From assembly GCA_905221605.1 (NCBI GenBank), contig CAJNDS010002502.1, forward strand, positions 324,924-388,923: DNA of 64,000 nt, in the 5' to 3' direction. The notes under the pieces are model-generated. The model worked only from the letters and a program-made list of their open reading frames with translations. It was not told the origin of the DNA and ran no database searches. The translations under genes and the position numbers were made by a program. This DNA comes from Symbiodinium natans (lineage: Eukaryota; Sar; Dinophyceae; Suessiales; Symbiodiniaceae). Each line of letters begins with the position of its first letter. Within the stretch, counting starts at the first letter, position 1. Positions 8,994-19,890 of the stretch are shown piece by piece.

Positions 8994-10879
8994 ATGCTTC
9001 TTGCGTCGCACAGGCCGCTGTGTCGGCAGCACGAAAGGCACACCCAGCGGCGGATATCACAAGGTTCTGCTGTCTTGCTGGTGCTCCTCACGCTGCCATG
9101 CTCGCTGCTGTGGCAGAGGGCGAACCTGTTTTGTGCCAGTTCTGCTGTTGTAAGACAGCCCCGAGTTGGGTCCAGGAGCCAAGGGCCTGCTGTGTCCAGT
9201 CGAGAGCCTGGGGTAGCCCCTGACTTGTTGGACAACGTCGGCCTGGAGTTTGGGTCCTCCCCAATGGGAATGCTCCGACGCAGGTTCCTCGCAGACAGTG
9301 GCTTACCGATCCTGCCCGAGCCAGGACGTCCGGCACCCTGGGTGCACAACGATTCCGTCTATGAGATTGTGCCACACCAGGTGGAGCGCGACGTCCAGCA
9401 GCTTGAGTACCTTGTGTCAAAAAATGTGCTCAGGCAGGAGCTTCAGCAGTATGTCACGGACCTTGTGCTTCCTGAATACCGCAGGATGTTGGCCATCGCC
9501 CAGACGGTGTCTGAAGGTCGTAGCGATATGTTCTTCATGACACATCCCCAGCAGGACTTGGCGGTGTTTTTCAGCTTGCAAAAGCGGGCCTTGCACTTGC
9601 ACCCGGGTGACTCGGTCAGAGGTGATGCAATTAGCCCGCAACTAGATCTGGATGCGATCCAGGAGGACTACTTGCAGAAGGAACACCATGTGGCTGTTAT
9701 CGACAACTTCTTCACTCAGGAGGCCTTACACCTGTTGCGCGACTTCCTCTTGGAGTCCACGATCTGGACGGAAGCTAAGTTTGGCCACGTCGGCGCTTAC
9801 CTGGAAGCTGGTTTCGCTTGCCCGCTGGTGGCGCAAATCGACAGGGAGCTACGCTCGAAGTTCTCGAAGGCTCATGGGTTCAGTGACTTACAATTAGGCT
9901 TCAATATCCCCAAACAGCCTCAAATTATGGGGGGGAACCTAGTAGGGGGGTTAGTCTCCCCAAATAGCCTCGATTATCGGGGGGAGCCTTGGGGGGGTAG
10001 TCGGGCAGTATAGAGGGGGGGTAGTAGGGGAACCCCTGAAAGGTGCTGGACGGCTTGGACCTTGAGTTTGCTTGGGCCTACATGTACGATGGCTCTCTGG
10101 GTGGCATCGGCACGCATGCGGACGACTCGCAGGCACCCAAAGAACCGCGTTTGGGGTTTAGGGTTTAGGGTTTAGGGTTTAGGCACGCTGTTAGCGCTTG
10201 TTTTGGAACGGGGTTTAGGGTTTAGGCACGGTGTTGGCGCTTGTTTTGTAATGTTTTTTTCTCCTCACAGATGTTGCGATGAAGCACCCTAAAGGACACA
10301 TGGAGCCAACAATTGGACAAAAAAAGAAAACAAAACAGCGCCATTAAAGCATCTAGGTCCTTTCCTTGCGCGCAGGTGCAGATCAACTTCTTTATCACGC
10401 CCACGGAGGCGAACCTGGGCGCAAACGATACTGCCCATCCGGGTGGTGGGCTCATTCTCTACGGCATTGGCCCGCCACCGGAGTGGGGCCTGGATAAGTA
10501 CAACAGCATCTTCGTCACCAAAGAGATTGAGGAGGTCTTATCTTCTGTTGATCATTGGAATGTGACGGTGCCCTATGTGCAGAATCGCGCGATTCTCTTC
10601 GACTCGACCTACTTCCACCGGACTGATTCCATGAACTTCAAGAAGGGCTACAAGAACCGGCGCATCAACGTGACCTTTCTGTACGGTAAACGGGCGAACT
10701 TGAACCCTTCTGCAAGTGTGGCGCCAAGCACGAAGTCCACGCTCTCTGATGCTCGTGACTCCGTCGAAGAATCGCAAGACATCGTCGAGAACCGGGAGCG
10801 CTTCTACGAGTTATTCAAGACGGGAGACAACTGGCTCAATGAGGAAAGTTGGGAGATGCTCAGAGAAATGGGGCTTTGA
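8994..10879 (+). CDS. membrane-anchored 2-oxoglutarate/Fe(II)-dependent oxygenase, 3 exons
   Basis: Exons 8994-9869, 10043-10132 and 10376-10879 (TGA) join in frame to 489 residues. The C-terminal half has the jelly-roll iron site: GTHADD supplies the HxD pair, FHRTD about 100 residues later the distal His, and RRINVTFLYG the Arg that binds 2-oxoglutarate. VIDNFFTQEALHLLRDFL is the usual start of such domains. Near the N-terminus (about residues 25-41) a Leu-rich stretch, SAVLLVLLTLPCSLLW, follows a basic segment; this suggests a type II membrane anchor or a plastid leader. Both introns are GC-AG with the next exon starting GTG. ATG 8994 is the first ATG in the frame; codons upstream are open but lack one. 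Substrate unknown; prolyl or sugar hydroxylation are both possible. Confidence 0.8.
9870..10042. other. intron 1 of the oxygenase gene, non-telomeric
   Basis: The GC-AG intron holds G-rich imperfect direct repeats (CCCCAAACAGCCTCAAATTA near 9910, CCCCAAATAGCCTCGATTAT near 9959) and no telomere heptamers. The frame stays open by chance across much of it, but removal restores a family-like junction, SKFSK to VLDGLDLEF. Confidence 0.6.
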
Positions 10880-11597
10880 CTTCCCATACCCGAAGCCCTG
10901 AACATCCTTAGGAATTATTTTGAGATTATATTTCTATATAGAACGTTTCAACAAGGCACTAAACACATTTTGCTATTAAGGTTCTAAGGGGAGTATAGCC
11001 CAAAACGCAGGGTGTCTTTGGCCGTTTGTTGCTTGTTTTGCGCGTGCGCTGCCAGCACTCAGTAGCTCCTTGGTCAGCGGGTGGCAAAAGCGGCAGAGAG
11101 CAGGGCTTAGGGCTTTTAGGGCTTAGACCTAAGCGTTTAGGGTTTAAGGTTTAGGGTTCAGGGTTCAGGGTTTAGTGCTTAGGGTTTAGGGTTTAGGCTT
11201 TGTTCAGGGGGTAAAGCTGTTCTCGAAGAGGGTTCACAGGGTTGGTAGATTCTTCCTTCGAGTGCAGGAGGATGGAACTGGCTCAGCATAAGAAAAGTTG
11301 ACTACCCTGCAATGTCCTCATCCAGGTATTTTTCAGCCTTAGCCTCTGCGGCCCCAATAGATTCAATAGACTTGCTTCCTCAAGGGCCCCAAGCCCTGAA
11401 CGCAGTGTGAACTGGCTTTACAACTGTACAAAGCCTACTCGGACAACGACAGTCACATTGTTTGGTGCTGTCGTGGCTCAAGCTCGTTATACCTCGACTG
11501 TGCCCAAGAGCGGCAATTTGAACGATGGGGATGCTTGGCTTGATCAGAGCGTCATGCGTCTACCGGATTTCCACCGTGCAAGCGCATTTCCATCTCA

Positions 11598-11682
<85 letters not shown>

Positions 11683-11726
11683 GAGAGAAAGAGAGAGAGA
11701 GAGAGAGAGACAGAAAGAGAGAGGAA
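10880..11726. other. spacer between oxygenase gene and next exon set
   Basis: TTTAGGG-type repeat lies at 11100-11200, followed by unassigned unique sequence. A GA-dinucleotide array (11600-11725) sits just before the next candidate exon. No polyadenylation consensus is expected in dinoflagellates and none was seen. Confidence 0.45.
11600..11726. repeat. (GA)n microsatellite with AAAGAG interruptions
   Basis: About 125 bp of GA repeats on the + strand. The Arg/Glu-repeat translations across it are low-complexity artefacts. Confidence 0.95.
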
Positions 11727-12270
11727 GAGTGCACGCGCACCACGAGGCAAGCCAACCACGTGTTCCGCAACAAAATGGACTTTGCCAAGAGCGTGCTCGC
11801 GGACGAGCGTGGCTGTTGGTCAGCGTTCATGCTTCCCCGCAAGGCTCCGGAGTGGCGGCTTGTCGTAGTTTAGGGTGCAGGTTTATGGGTTTAGGGTTTG
11901 GGGTTTAGGGTGGTTGAGGCTTTAGGCTTTAGGGTTTAGGGTTTAGGGGTTCCAGGATGAGTTGCTGCAAGTTCGTACAGGCCGTGCAATGATGTTTGCA
12001 AAATTCTGACTCAGCACACGTGTCTCAAAAAAGTTCTTTGGCGTCACGCTTCACAAGCTACATGTTGCTGTGTTGTATTCCGGTACCCGAAACCCTAACC
12101 CTAAACCCTAAACCCTAAACCCTAAACCCTAAACCCTAAATAAACCCTAAACCCTAAACCCTCAACCCTAAACCCTAAACCCTCAATCCCGAAACCCCCA
12201 ACCCCAGGTATCGCCGACTGGTCGCTGGTCACAACGATCAGGATCCGCAATGAGGGCATGTCATCCCAAG
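11727..12270 (+). CDS. candidate exon group 1 (unknown multi-exon gene)
   Basis: Three exons join in one frame: about 11727-11843 (ANHVFRNKMDFAKSVLADE ... MLPRK), 11956-11980 (a 25-nt microexon, DELLQVRT) and 12208 to about 12241 or 12270 (IADWSLVTTIR). Donors are AAG|GC and ACAG|GC; acceptors are CAG|GAT and CAG|GTA. Codon third positions are GC-rich in this frame only. The frame may continue into 12893-12990 (ELGNGRQDVHQQPAPAG, then FFLLGHLLPPSIL). No family recognised. The gene's start is not found. Confidence 0.4.
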
Positions 12271-12892
12271 GGTTTAGGGCTTAGGGTTTAGGGTTTAGGG
12301 TTTAGGGTTTAGGGTTTGGGTATTTTGCGGAAGGTTCTTCTTAAGGAGCTTAAGTTACATCACCATGGAAGGTGCACCATCCGCTTTGCGATGTACCGTT
12401 ATTGTGGCAAGTTCTTGTATAGGGTTTTTAAGGGTGTAGGGTTTGTGAGGGGTTGATAGGGCTTAGGGGCTTGGGGTTTAGGGCTTCGGGTTTGTGGGGT
12501 TTATGTGGTTTATAGGGTTTGTAAGGGGTTTTTAGGGTTGAATAGGGTTTATAGGTTTTTAAGGGGTTACGGGGGTTTGTTGGATGTATAGGGTTTACAG
12601 GGTTCATCGGGTTTGTAGGGCTAAAGGGTTTGTAGGGTTTATACGGCTGAGGGCATATGAAGCAAGGTTTATTATTGTTATTGATGGTCAGTGTATATAA
12701 AGTTGTGTTTAAATTTGGTGAGTGTATTTGTTGGGTGTCGTTTCGGGGATACAAGGAATATACACCCTACTTCAACTTCATATTCCTGAACCCTAAACCC
12801 CTATAACCCTAAACCCCTACAACCCTTAACCGCTATATCCCTAAACCCCTATATCCCTAAACCCTAAACCCTAAACCCTATATATGGTCTAG

Positions 12893-13290
12893 GGAGCTGG
12901 GCAACGGCCGCCAGGACGTCCACCAGCAGCCAGCACCCGCGGGCAGTTTCTTCCTCCTTGGCCACTTGCTTCCACCCAGCATCCTTTGGTTTAGGGTTTC
13001 GGGTTTAGGGTTTAGGGTCTCGGGTTAAACACGGGGTCGATTCCCGGTAGAAGGCCCTAAGCCCTCAACCCGCAAGCCTAAACCCTGAACATTCAATCTT
13101 AAACCCTCAACCCTCAAGCCTGAACCCTCGACTCTAAACCCGAACCCTAGACCCTGAACCCTCAACCCTAAACCCTCAACCCTAACCCCTAAACCCTACA
13201 ACCCTGATCAATCCCTTCAGGGGCGCCTTCTCTGGTTTTGTCCAGGGTGCGTACGGGATAGACTTTTTTGTTGCCACGTATGAATTTGTC
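12893..13290 (+). CDS. candidate exons, unknown protein
   Basis: Segment 12893-12990 is open as GNGRQDVHQQPAPAGSFFLL and is bounded left by CCCTAAA and right by TTTAGGG repeat. Segment 13221 to about 13290 reads GAFSGFVQGAYGIDFFVATY in its GC-biased frame after a CTTCAG acceptor. The phase between the two does not match directly, so an exon or an alternative boundary is missing. The glycine pattern is faintly like a membrane helix hairpin, too weak for a call. Confidence 0.3.
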
Positions 13291-13951
13291 AATTAGGGTT
13301 TGGGGCTTGGGGTTTAGGATTTCGGTGTGGGGTTGTTAGATTTTAAACTCAACTCTTCTCCTCGCCCGGAACTCTTCTCCTCGCCCCCAACTCTTCTCCT
13401 CGTCCGGTCTACTCCTAGAGACTCCCTGGAGTGCCCAACTCCAGAGACTCCCTGGAGTGCCCAACCCCAGAGACTTTGTGGAGTGCCCAACCGCGTATTT
13501 GAATCAATGTGTCTTTGTTTGAACATCTTATTTGCGCTCTTTCCGTTGAACGAGGAGCAAGGTGGGGATGTTCGAAGTAAGATAGTTTTTTGGTTTGGGA
13601 TTCTTGGTTTGGGGTTTCGGGGTTTCGCATCTGCGGTTTTAGGGTTTACGGTGCTCACCGAACCTCGATGTTCAACTCGCCCTGATTAAATCTCTTCCAC
13701 CAATGTGCTTGGAATGTAAGGTAAGGTACGCAAACCCTGAACCTAATCCCTAAATGTCAAATCTTAACCCTTACAAGCCTAAACCCCAAGCTTCAACCTT
13801 TAAACCTGTGACAACCTCAAACGCCCCAAAAACCCCCCAAAGCCTCGAACCTTAAGCCTTATAGGTTCCTTCAAGCCCTAAACCCTAAACCCAGGGTTTA
13901 GGGTTTAGGGTTTCTTCTCCCGGAAGCCTTACATTGGCGTGCTTTCTCCAG

Positions 13952-14023
13952 GCCACGTGACGCTGTCCGTGCCGGATGCCGACGAGGCGCACCTCTTCTA
14001 CAACAGGGGCTGCCTGGCTCCAT
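13952..14023 (+). CDS. candidate exon, possible glyoxalase/VOC-type strand
   Basis: After a TCTCCAG acceptor the GC-biased frame reads HVTLSVPDADEAHLFYNRGC. The HVxLxVxDxxxAxxFY pattern is typical of vicinal-oxygen-chelate (glyoxalase/dioxygenase) modules, where the first His binds metal. Similar fragments occur at 15732 and 22230, which is why the intervening exons are suspected to form one VOC-like gene. Donor not fixed. Confidence 0.35.
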
Positions 14024-14737
14024 TGGTGTGTTTGGGGCTTTAGGTTTAGGGTTTAGGGTATAGGGTTTAGGGTTTAGGGTTTGGGGTTTAGAGGCTTAGG
14101 GGGTTGGTTAATCAGGACGGATGGCATGGATACTTTGAACCCAAAACCCAAAACCCCTCAACCCCGAATCCCTAAACCCCAAACCCCAAACCCATCCCGG
14201 ACCCTAAGCCCTAAACCCGTCTTCGGGCTGCTGAAATTGGATTAAGTTCCTGAAGGCTTGCTGGTGGGGAGGGTTGCTGGCTTCTCTGGGCCTACGTTTG
14301 CAAATAGCAACCCGACACCCTGAGCCCAAATGGGGGTAGGATGCCCCTGATAATAAGGACCCCAATCAGGTACCCCTCATATCGTAAACCCCCAAATTGG
14401 CTTATTCAGGGTTTTTGGGTTTATGTGGAGGCGGGAAGACGGGTTCGGTTTCGGGCTGCTAGGGTTTCTGGGGTTGTTTAGGATATCGCCTGCCCCGGTA
14501 GTTCTCTCAACCCTACACCCTAAACCCTAAACCCTAAACCCTCCACCCTAAACCCTAAACCCGAAGTCCAGGTCTCGGCATGGACGAGGACCAAAAAGAA
14601 GAGGAGCCATCGAAGCTCTTTGGAGCATCGGCGCAGGTTTGGCAAATTGCAGAACAACAAGAACTCCCCTTGTTAAGGGGTAGAACTTGGGCTTGAGAGT
14701 GTAGGGTTGAGTATTATATTAAGGGTTTAGGGTTTAG

Positions 14738-14828
14738 GCTCGGGATGCTCACCCTAAGACTAACAGTCCTTAACAGGGATCATAGTACCCTTATGATAAT
14801 CCCTTATTAAGGACGTTTAGTATAAGGA
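14738..14828. mobile_element. MITE-like element family B, copy 1
   Basis: About 90 bp with ends GGGATGCTCACCCTAAGACT and a mirrored GTTTAGTATAAGGAGG. The core has ACAGTCCTTAACAGGGAT and its partner ATCCCTTATTAAGGAC. Related copies at 28246, 31267, 32768, 33901, 37081 and 59018. Confidence 0.6.
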
Positions 14829-15270
14829 GGTAGAACCCCAAAACCTGAACCCTAACTAAAACCCTCCCTAAGCCCCAAAAGAGAGTAGTTTGGGGGGGGG
14901 GGGTGGGTGTGTGTGCCCGAAACCCTAAACCCTAAACCCTGGACACTAAACCCTAAACCCTAAACCCAAAAACCAAAACCCTAAACCCTAAACCCTGGAG
15001 TCCCGAGCTCATAAGACCCCCTAAACAAACCCGACAAGGGCCCCTGCATGTTAAACCCTAGAAACCAAGAACCATCAATCCCCAAGACCTTCAGACCCTA
15101 CACCCTAAACACCAAGACTTTGAACGCCCTAAAACCCTAAACCCTGAAACCCTCAACTCCAAAACCCGAAAAGCCCTAAACCCTAAACCCTAAGACCTAA
15201 GCCCTAAACCCTAAGCCCTAAGCCCTAAACCCTAAACCCTAAATCACCGACGCGCGCGTGCGCGTGCGAG

Positions 15271-15657
15271 GAGCTCCGGTTCAGCGCCGGCCCGTCGCAG
15301 ATCCGAGCTCTGATCCGCCCCAGTGAGGCAAGCTGGGCAGTTTTGTCGGGGGTTAGTCCGAGAGTTCTCAACCATTAGCCCCTCAAACCCTACAACGCTT
15401 ACAAGCCCTCTAAGCCGTACAAACCCTGTAAACCCTAAGACTAAACCCTGAACCCACCCTAAACCATTCAAGCCCTAGACCATTTTAACCCTAAACCCCA
15501 TAAACCCTACAAACCCCAAAACCCCCAAAACAAGAACGACACTACGAGCCCTCTAAACCCTGTAAACCCCAAACCCCAAAAAAGCATATACATATATATA
15601 TATATATATAGATAGATAGGTAGATAGAGAGAGATATAGATTCATATATATATATAC

Positions 15658-15690
<33 letters not shown>

Positions 15691-15773
15691 GATAGATAGC
15701 CAAAAAGAAAAGAGCAAGAGCAGCTCCTGAGGAGCCCCAGCTGTGGCCGGGGGAGCTGCGGCTCTGGGTGGAG
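15271..15773 (+). CDS. candidate exon pair, VOC-like strands
   Basis: Exon 15271-15327 (ELRFSAGPSQIRALIRPSE, acceptor GCGAG, donor GAG|GC) joins in phase 0 to 15732-15773 (EPQLWPGELRLWVE, acceptor CCTGAG, donor GAG|GA). The join reads RPSEEPQLWPGELRLWVE. GELRLWVE resembles the opening strand of glyoxalase-family modules. Third positions are strongly GC-rich. The intron between holds (TA)n and (GATA)n microsatellite plus mutated telomere repeat. Confidence 0.4.
15590..15692. repeat. TA/GATA microsatellite
   Basis: Compound (TA)n with GATAGATAGG stretches, inside the intron between the exons at 15271 and 15732. Confidence 0.9.
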
Positions 15774-16337
15774 GAGTCTTTGGCCCCCCCGATTCTGTGG
15801 GTCTCTTGTGGGTCTTTAGGGTTGAGGGTCTATAAGGGTTAGGGTTTAGGGTTTAGGGTTTAGGGTTTAGGGTTTAGGGTTTAGGGTCTCTTCTTGTGGG
15901 GTTTCGGGTTGAGGGTCCATAGGGGGTAGGGTTTAGGGTTTAGGGTTTGGGTTTAAGGTGTTCAGGGCTTTAGAGGGGCGTTGAGGTTCTTAGGGCTTGT
16001 AGGGGTTTAAGGTAAGAGGCTTCCTGGGGTCTAGGGTTTCAGGTCTTTAGGTCTTTTTGGGTGTAGAGCAAGGGTCTTCTTTTTTTGTAGTCTTATATTT
16101 GTAGTAAGGAGTCCCGTCTGTTTCGGATGTTGGGGCGACGTGTGCTTGGGAGGAACAGAGGGCAAGAGATGCAAGTTCATGGGCTTCAGGGCTTTAGCTG
16201 CTTCAGGAGCTTTGGGGGCTTGCTTCAGGGGGCTTTAGGGGGGCTTCAGGGTTTTTTTGGGGGTTTTAGGTGGCATCACGGGGCTTTAGGGGGCTTCAGG
16301 GGCTCTAGGGGCTTTAGCGGCATTGAGGGGCTTTAAG

Positions 16338-16435
16338 GGATGTGCGGCTTCACGCACGTCCCCTTCCTGGAGGACATGCGCGAAACTGCGGACATGCTCA
16401 ACATCATGAAGCCCGTCTGCAAGCTGCGACTCTGA
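16338..16435 (+). CDS. candidate exon, unknown protein
   Basis: After an AAG acceptor the GC-biased frame reads CGFTHVPFLEDMRETADMLN and then IMKPVCKLRL, meeting TGA at 16433-16435. It lies between G-rich and C-strand telomere-like blocks as exons here do. The TGA may be a true stop or lie just past an unrecognised donor. No family recognised. Confidence 0.35.
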
Positions 16436-16671
16436 CCCTAACGCCGAGACCCTACACTTCAAACCCAAAACCCTAAACCCTAAACCCTAAACCCAAAACC
16501 CTCCTAAACCCTAAACCCTAAGCCCCTAAACCCTAAACCCAAACCCCTAAACCCTAAACCCTGAACTCTGAACCGGAGACCCTGAACCCTGAACCCAAAG
16601 CAAGGAGCTCCCAGACAGATTGCTAGCTGCTCTAGCTCCAAAAGACGCGAAAGGCTGTAACAGCTGCTCTC

Positions 16672-16798
16672 ACTTGGAGGTTCGTGGTGCTTAACTGTAC
16701 TTACAACCCACTTACAAGCCCCTTAAGCGCCCTGATATGGTATCATTGGGTTATAGGTGCAGCCATTATTGGGTTACTAGGTACCCTGAACCTCCAAG
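16672..16798. mobile_element. MITE-like element family A, copy 3
   Basis: 127 bp with terminal inverted repeats ACTTGGAGGTTCGTGG / TGAACCTCCAAG. The interior (ACCCACTTACAAGCCCCTTA) is shared with the copy at 62128. It interrupts a stretch otherwise made of telomere repeat. Confidence 0.75.
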
Positions 16799-17149
16799 CA
16801 CTTGTGTCACTCAAGCACCCAACCCGAGCACACACAGGGCTCAGGGTTCTGGGTTTGGGGGGGGAGGTTAAGATTTAGGGTTTAGGGTTCAGGGTCTAGG
16901 GTTTAGGGTCTAGGGTTTAGGGTTTCGGGTTTAGGGTTCAGGGTTGAGGGTTGAGGGTTCAGGGTTCAGGGTTTGGAGGGCTATGAGGGTCTAGGCAGGT
17001 AACAGTAGAGATGATACGGCCTGGGATTGTGTGGCCTGGTCCGAAACACGCGTTTCCGCACATGGGGGTACCCTTCTTGCAGGTTCCTGCAGCAATGATA
17101 ATTGTGAATTGGGGTCTAAACAGGGGGTCCCCGCTTTTGGGAGTATCTA

Positions 17150-17253
17150 CCCTAAACCCTAAACCCTAAACCCTAAACCCTAAACCCTAAACTCTAAACC
17201 CTAAACCCTAAACCCTAAACCCTAAACCCTAAACCCTAAACCCTAAACCCTGA
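17150..17253. repeat. CCCTAAA array
   Basis: About 14 nearly perfect heptamers ending directly at the acceptor of the candidate exon at 17255. A second array follows at 17343-17430 and a third at 17640-17710. Confidence 0.9.
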
Positions 17254-17254
17254 G

Positions 17255-17812
17255 GAATCACCAGCTGAACCAGCTGCTGCTCGATGAGATGCTGGAGTCG
17301 GAGTCGGGGGGCGAGTATGCCATCAGGCAGATCCTACCCAAGCCTAAACCCTAAACCCTAAACCCTAAACCCCAAACCCTAAACCCTAAACCCTAAACCC
17401 TAAACCCTAAACCCTAAACCCTAAAACCCTGAACCCCAAACCCTAAATCCCAAAACTCCTGAGAACGCTTGCGAAGTGTCAGTGCTCAGAGCCGAGGTGC
17501 AGTGACCAAAAACCCTCAACGCCCCGAAAGCCCTGAAAGCCCTTAAGACCTTTAAAGGCCCTAAAGCCCTTTGAGCCCTTTAAGCCCTTAAAGCCCTTAT
17601 AGCCCGAACACCCTAAAACCCTAAACCCTAAACCCTAGACCCAAAACCCGAAACCTTAAACCCTAAACCCTAAACCCTAAACCCTAAACCCTAAACCCTA
17701 AACCCTAAACCCTGAACCCTGAACCGCTTAAAAGCCCTACGTGTTGAAGCCTCAGCTCATGTCCAGGCTGAAGGACCCGTCGCGCAGCAACTTCCTCTTG
17801 GCTGGGCTCCCC
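17255..17812 (+). CDS. candidate exon pair; faint resemblance to eukaryotic glutathione synthetase
   Basis: Exon 17255 to about 17342 reads NHQLNQLLLDEMLESE, then GEYAIRQILPK. Exon 17734 to about 17812 reads PYVLKPQLMSRLKDPSRSNF. YVLKPQ followed by LKD-x-S-R recalls the ATP-binding strand and helix of eukaryotic glutathione synthetase. However, the invariant glycine triad loop that should follow VLKPQ is absent and cannot be supplied by a missing intron, because the two parts are contiguous in the genome. Either the match is chance or the gene is decayed. The donor of the first exon is not a clean GC/GA/GT. Confidence 0.3.
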
Positions 17813-17819
17813 TGGAGGG

Positions 17820-18230
17820 GTTTGGGGAGAGGGTTTAGAGGTGTTTAGGGTTTAGAGGTGTTTAGGGTTTAGGGTTTAGGGTTTAGGGTTTAGGGTTTAG
17901 GGGTTGAGCGGTGTTTAGGGTTAGGGGTTTAGGGTTTAGGGATTTAGGGTTCAGGGTTTAGGGGTTTAGGGACTTCGGGTTTTAGGGTTTAGGGTCTAGG
18001 GTTGGGGTTTAGGGATTTAGGGTTTAGGGAGATGGGGGGGTTTAGGGGTTTCGGTTTTAGGGTTTAGGGCATTTGGGGTTTAGGGATTCAGGATTTCGGG
18101 TTTAGGGTTTAGGGTTAGGGGTTGCGGGATTTAGGCTTTAGGGTTTAGGGTTTAGGACTTAGGGAGTTAGGGACGTAGGGATTCAGGGAGTTAGGGATTT
18201 AGGGGTTTAGGGATTTCAGGATTAGTGTTA
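17820..18230. repeat. long degenerate TTTAGGG-type block
   Basis: About 400 bp of G-strand telomere repeat with many variants (TTTAGGGG, TTTAGGGA, AGGGATTTAGGG). It starts right after the candidate exon ending near 17812. Confidence 0.85.
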
Positions 18231-18233
18231 GGA

Positions 18234-18596
18234 ATGGCTGATCCCGCCCCCGCTCCCGCTGCCACACCTCGCGATCGGGTGGTGGCCGTGCCCGTAAGGA
18301 CGCCGGAGCACCAATGCCCAAGCGCAGGGGCCGACCGCCCAGAACAAGCCCAAGCCATCGCCGCCCGAAGACGGTCCCCACCGGCGCTTGGGGGAGGCGG
18401 TCAGCCGCAGCCGGCGCGCGAGGTGCCTCCTTCTGCGGCCTACCGAAGGGGTTGGAGAGATGGTGTAATCGGCCACTTGGCGAGGGAAGACTCCCCCTTG
18501 ACTCCTCTGTGCAGGGAGGACTCCAGGAGCTTTACTTGGAGAATGCAGACAGCTGAGCCACGCAAGAGGCGCAATCTGCGGATAAGAACTGCCTAG
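18234..18596 (+). other. unique GC-rich segment, coding in an undecided frame
   Basis: Two frames are open across most of it. One starts at ATG 18234 (Pro/Ala/Arg-rich, 120 codons, TAG at 18594). The other contains PMPKRRGRPPRTSPSHRRPK, with an RGRPP AT-hook-like core inside a very basic stretch, and ends TGA at 18554-18556. Third-position GC does not separate them clearly. It may be the N-terminal exon of a nuclear protein or a non-coding GC-rich island. Confidence 0.3.
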
Positions 18597-19668
18597 GCAG
18601 AACCGCTTCGAGCAGCTGGCATGATCTAAAGGATGACCCTGGAGCGTCGCAACGAGCTTCAGATGCTAAGGGGTTAGGCTTGTTTTTGGGGGTTTTTGGG
18701 TTTAGGGCAGGTGGTTTTAGGGTTTTAGGGTTCGAGTCTTTGAGGGTTTGAGGGTTTGAAGGCGGCTTCCGGGTTTTGGGGGGTGTTTTAGGTTAGGTTC
18801 TTGGGTCCTTAAAGGAGGGGGTTAAGGCTCCCTAAAGTTCCCTAAAGTTCCCTAGGTGCCGATCCCCCATGAACTCCTCAAGGACTATAATTACGGCTTC
18901 AGGGCTTTTAGGGTTTTCGGGTTTGCCACCTTCCTTTAAGTATTGCTTCGGCCGGGTTCATTCCATTACTGGGTTGGGAGTGTGTTTATCCCACGTTTTT
19001 GTTTGCAGGGTGACAGGAAGCCTATAACCCTAAACCCTAAACCCTTAACCCTTACCCCTAAACCCTAACTCGTAAACCCCTAAACCCTAAACCCTAAACC
19101 CTAAACCCTACACCCTAAACCCTAAACCCTAAACCCTACACCCTACACCCTACACCCTACACCCTACACCCTACACCCTAAAACCCAAACCCAAAGAGCC
19201 AGCAAGCTTCAAGTCCACTGCTCTTGGGCTTGAGGAAGGGAATGGCTTTGGGGTGTAGGGGGGGTTGCAGGGTTTGGGGTTTAGGGGTTAGGGGTTGGTT
19301 GGGGTTGTAGGGTTTGGGGTCTTCGGGTTCTAGGGTTTGGGGTTTTGGGTGGGGAGGTTTGGGGCTTAGGGGTTCAGGGTTTGGGGTTTTGCGTGTTGTT
19401 AAACGAGCTACAAGCTTTCGAAAAATAGGAGACTTGGGGAAGTGGAGGCACCCAACACCTAGACCCTAAACCCTAAAATGGGCCTAGCAATCTTGTTTTG
19501 GACACAAGGAAGGCCCAGACATTCAAAGCCATCAGCCCACGGAAAGGGACGCCAAACCAAAAAAACCCTAAACCCTAAACCCTAAACCCTAAAACCCTAA
19601 ACCCTAAACCTTAAACCCCAAACCCTGAACTTTACATTCAAACCCCAAGCCCCAAAACCCCAACCAAA

Positions 19669-19890
19669 TTGTGGGAGATTCTCCGTCGCAAAAAAGCCCG
19701 GTGCTTGCCGAGGTTTCCGAGGCCCTAAACCCTAAACCCTAAACCCTAAACCCTAAACCCTAAACCCTAAACCCTAAACCCTAAACCCTAAACCCTAAAC
19801 AACCTCCAAGTGGTGTTTGCCGAGGTTTCCGAGGCCCCGGCGGGCTTCTCCGACCAGATCCGAGCCATCCCAGCTTCCGACTCTCGTCCA
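19669..19890 (+). CDS. candidate exon split by a telomeric intron with flanking duplication
   Basis: The frame SQKSPVLAEVSEAPAGFSDQ, then IRAIPASDSR, is obtained by joining 19669-19712 to 19825-19890 at AG|GTTTCC. The 20-bp stretch 19705-19724 is repeated at 19817-19836, and the sequence between is (CCCTAAA)n plus a short unique tail. Removing one copy and the array restores the frame. Protein unknown. Confidence 0.4.

Noticed and set aside
11468-11482. GTGGCTCAAG, similar to the end of the dinoflagellate spliced leader.
   Set aside because: Only about ten bases match; without the rest of the leader this is within chance for 64 kb.
11407-11868. Arg/Glu-repeat proteins across the GA array.
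   Set aside because: Microsatellite translation. The credible exon downstream uses a different frame.
13030-13046. GGGTCGATTCCCGGT, like a tRNA T-arm (B box).
   Set aside because: No acceptor stem, D-arm or A box at the right distance.
17255-17812. Glutathione synthetase gene.
   Set aside because: VLKPQ is present but the essential glycine-rich loop is missing from contiguous sequence and no other family motif was found; recorded only as a faint resemblance.
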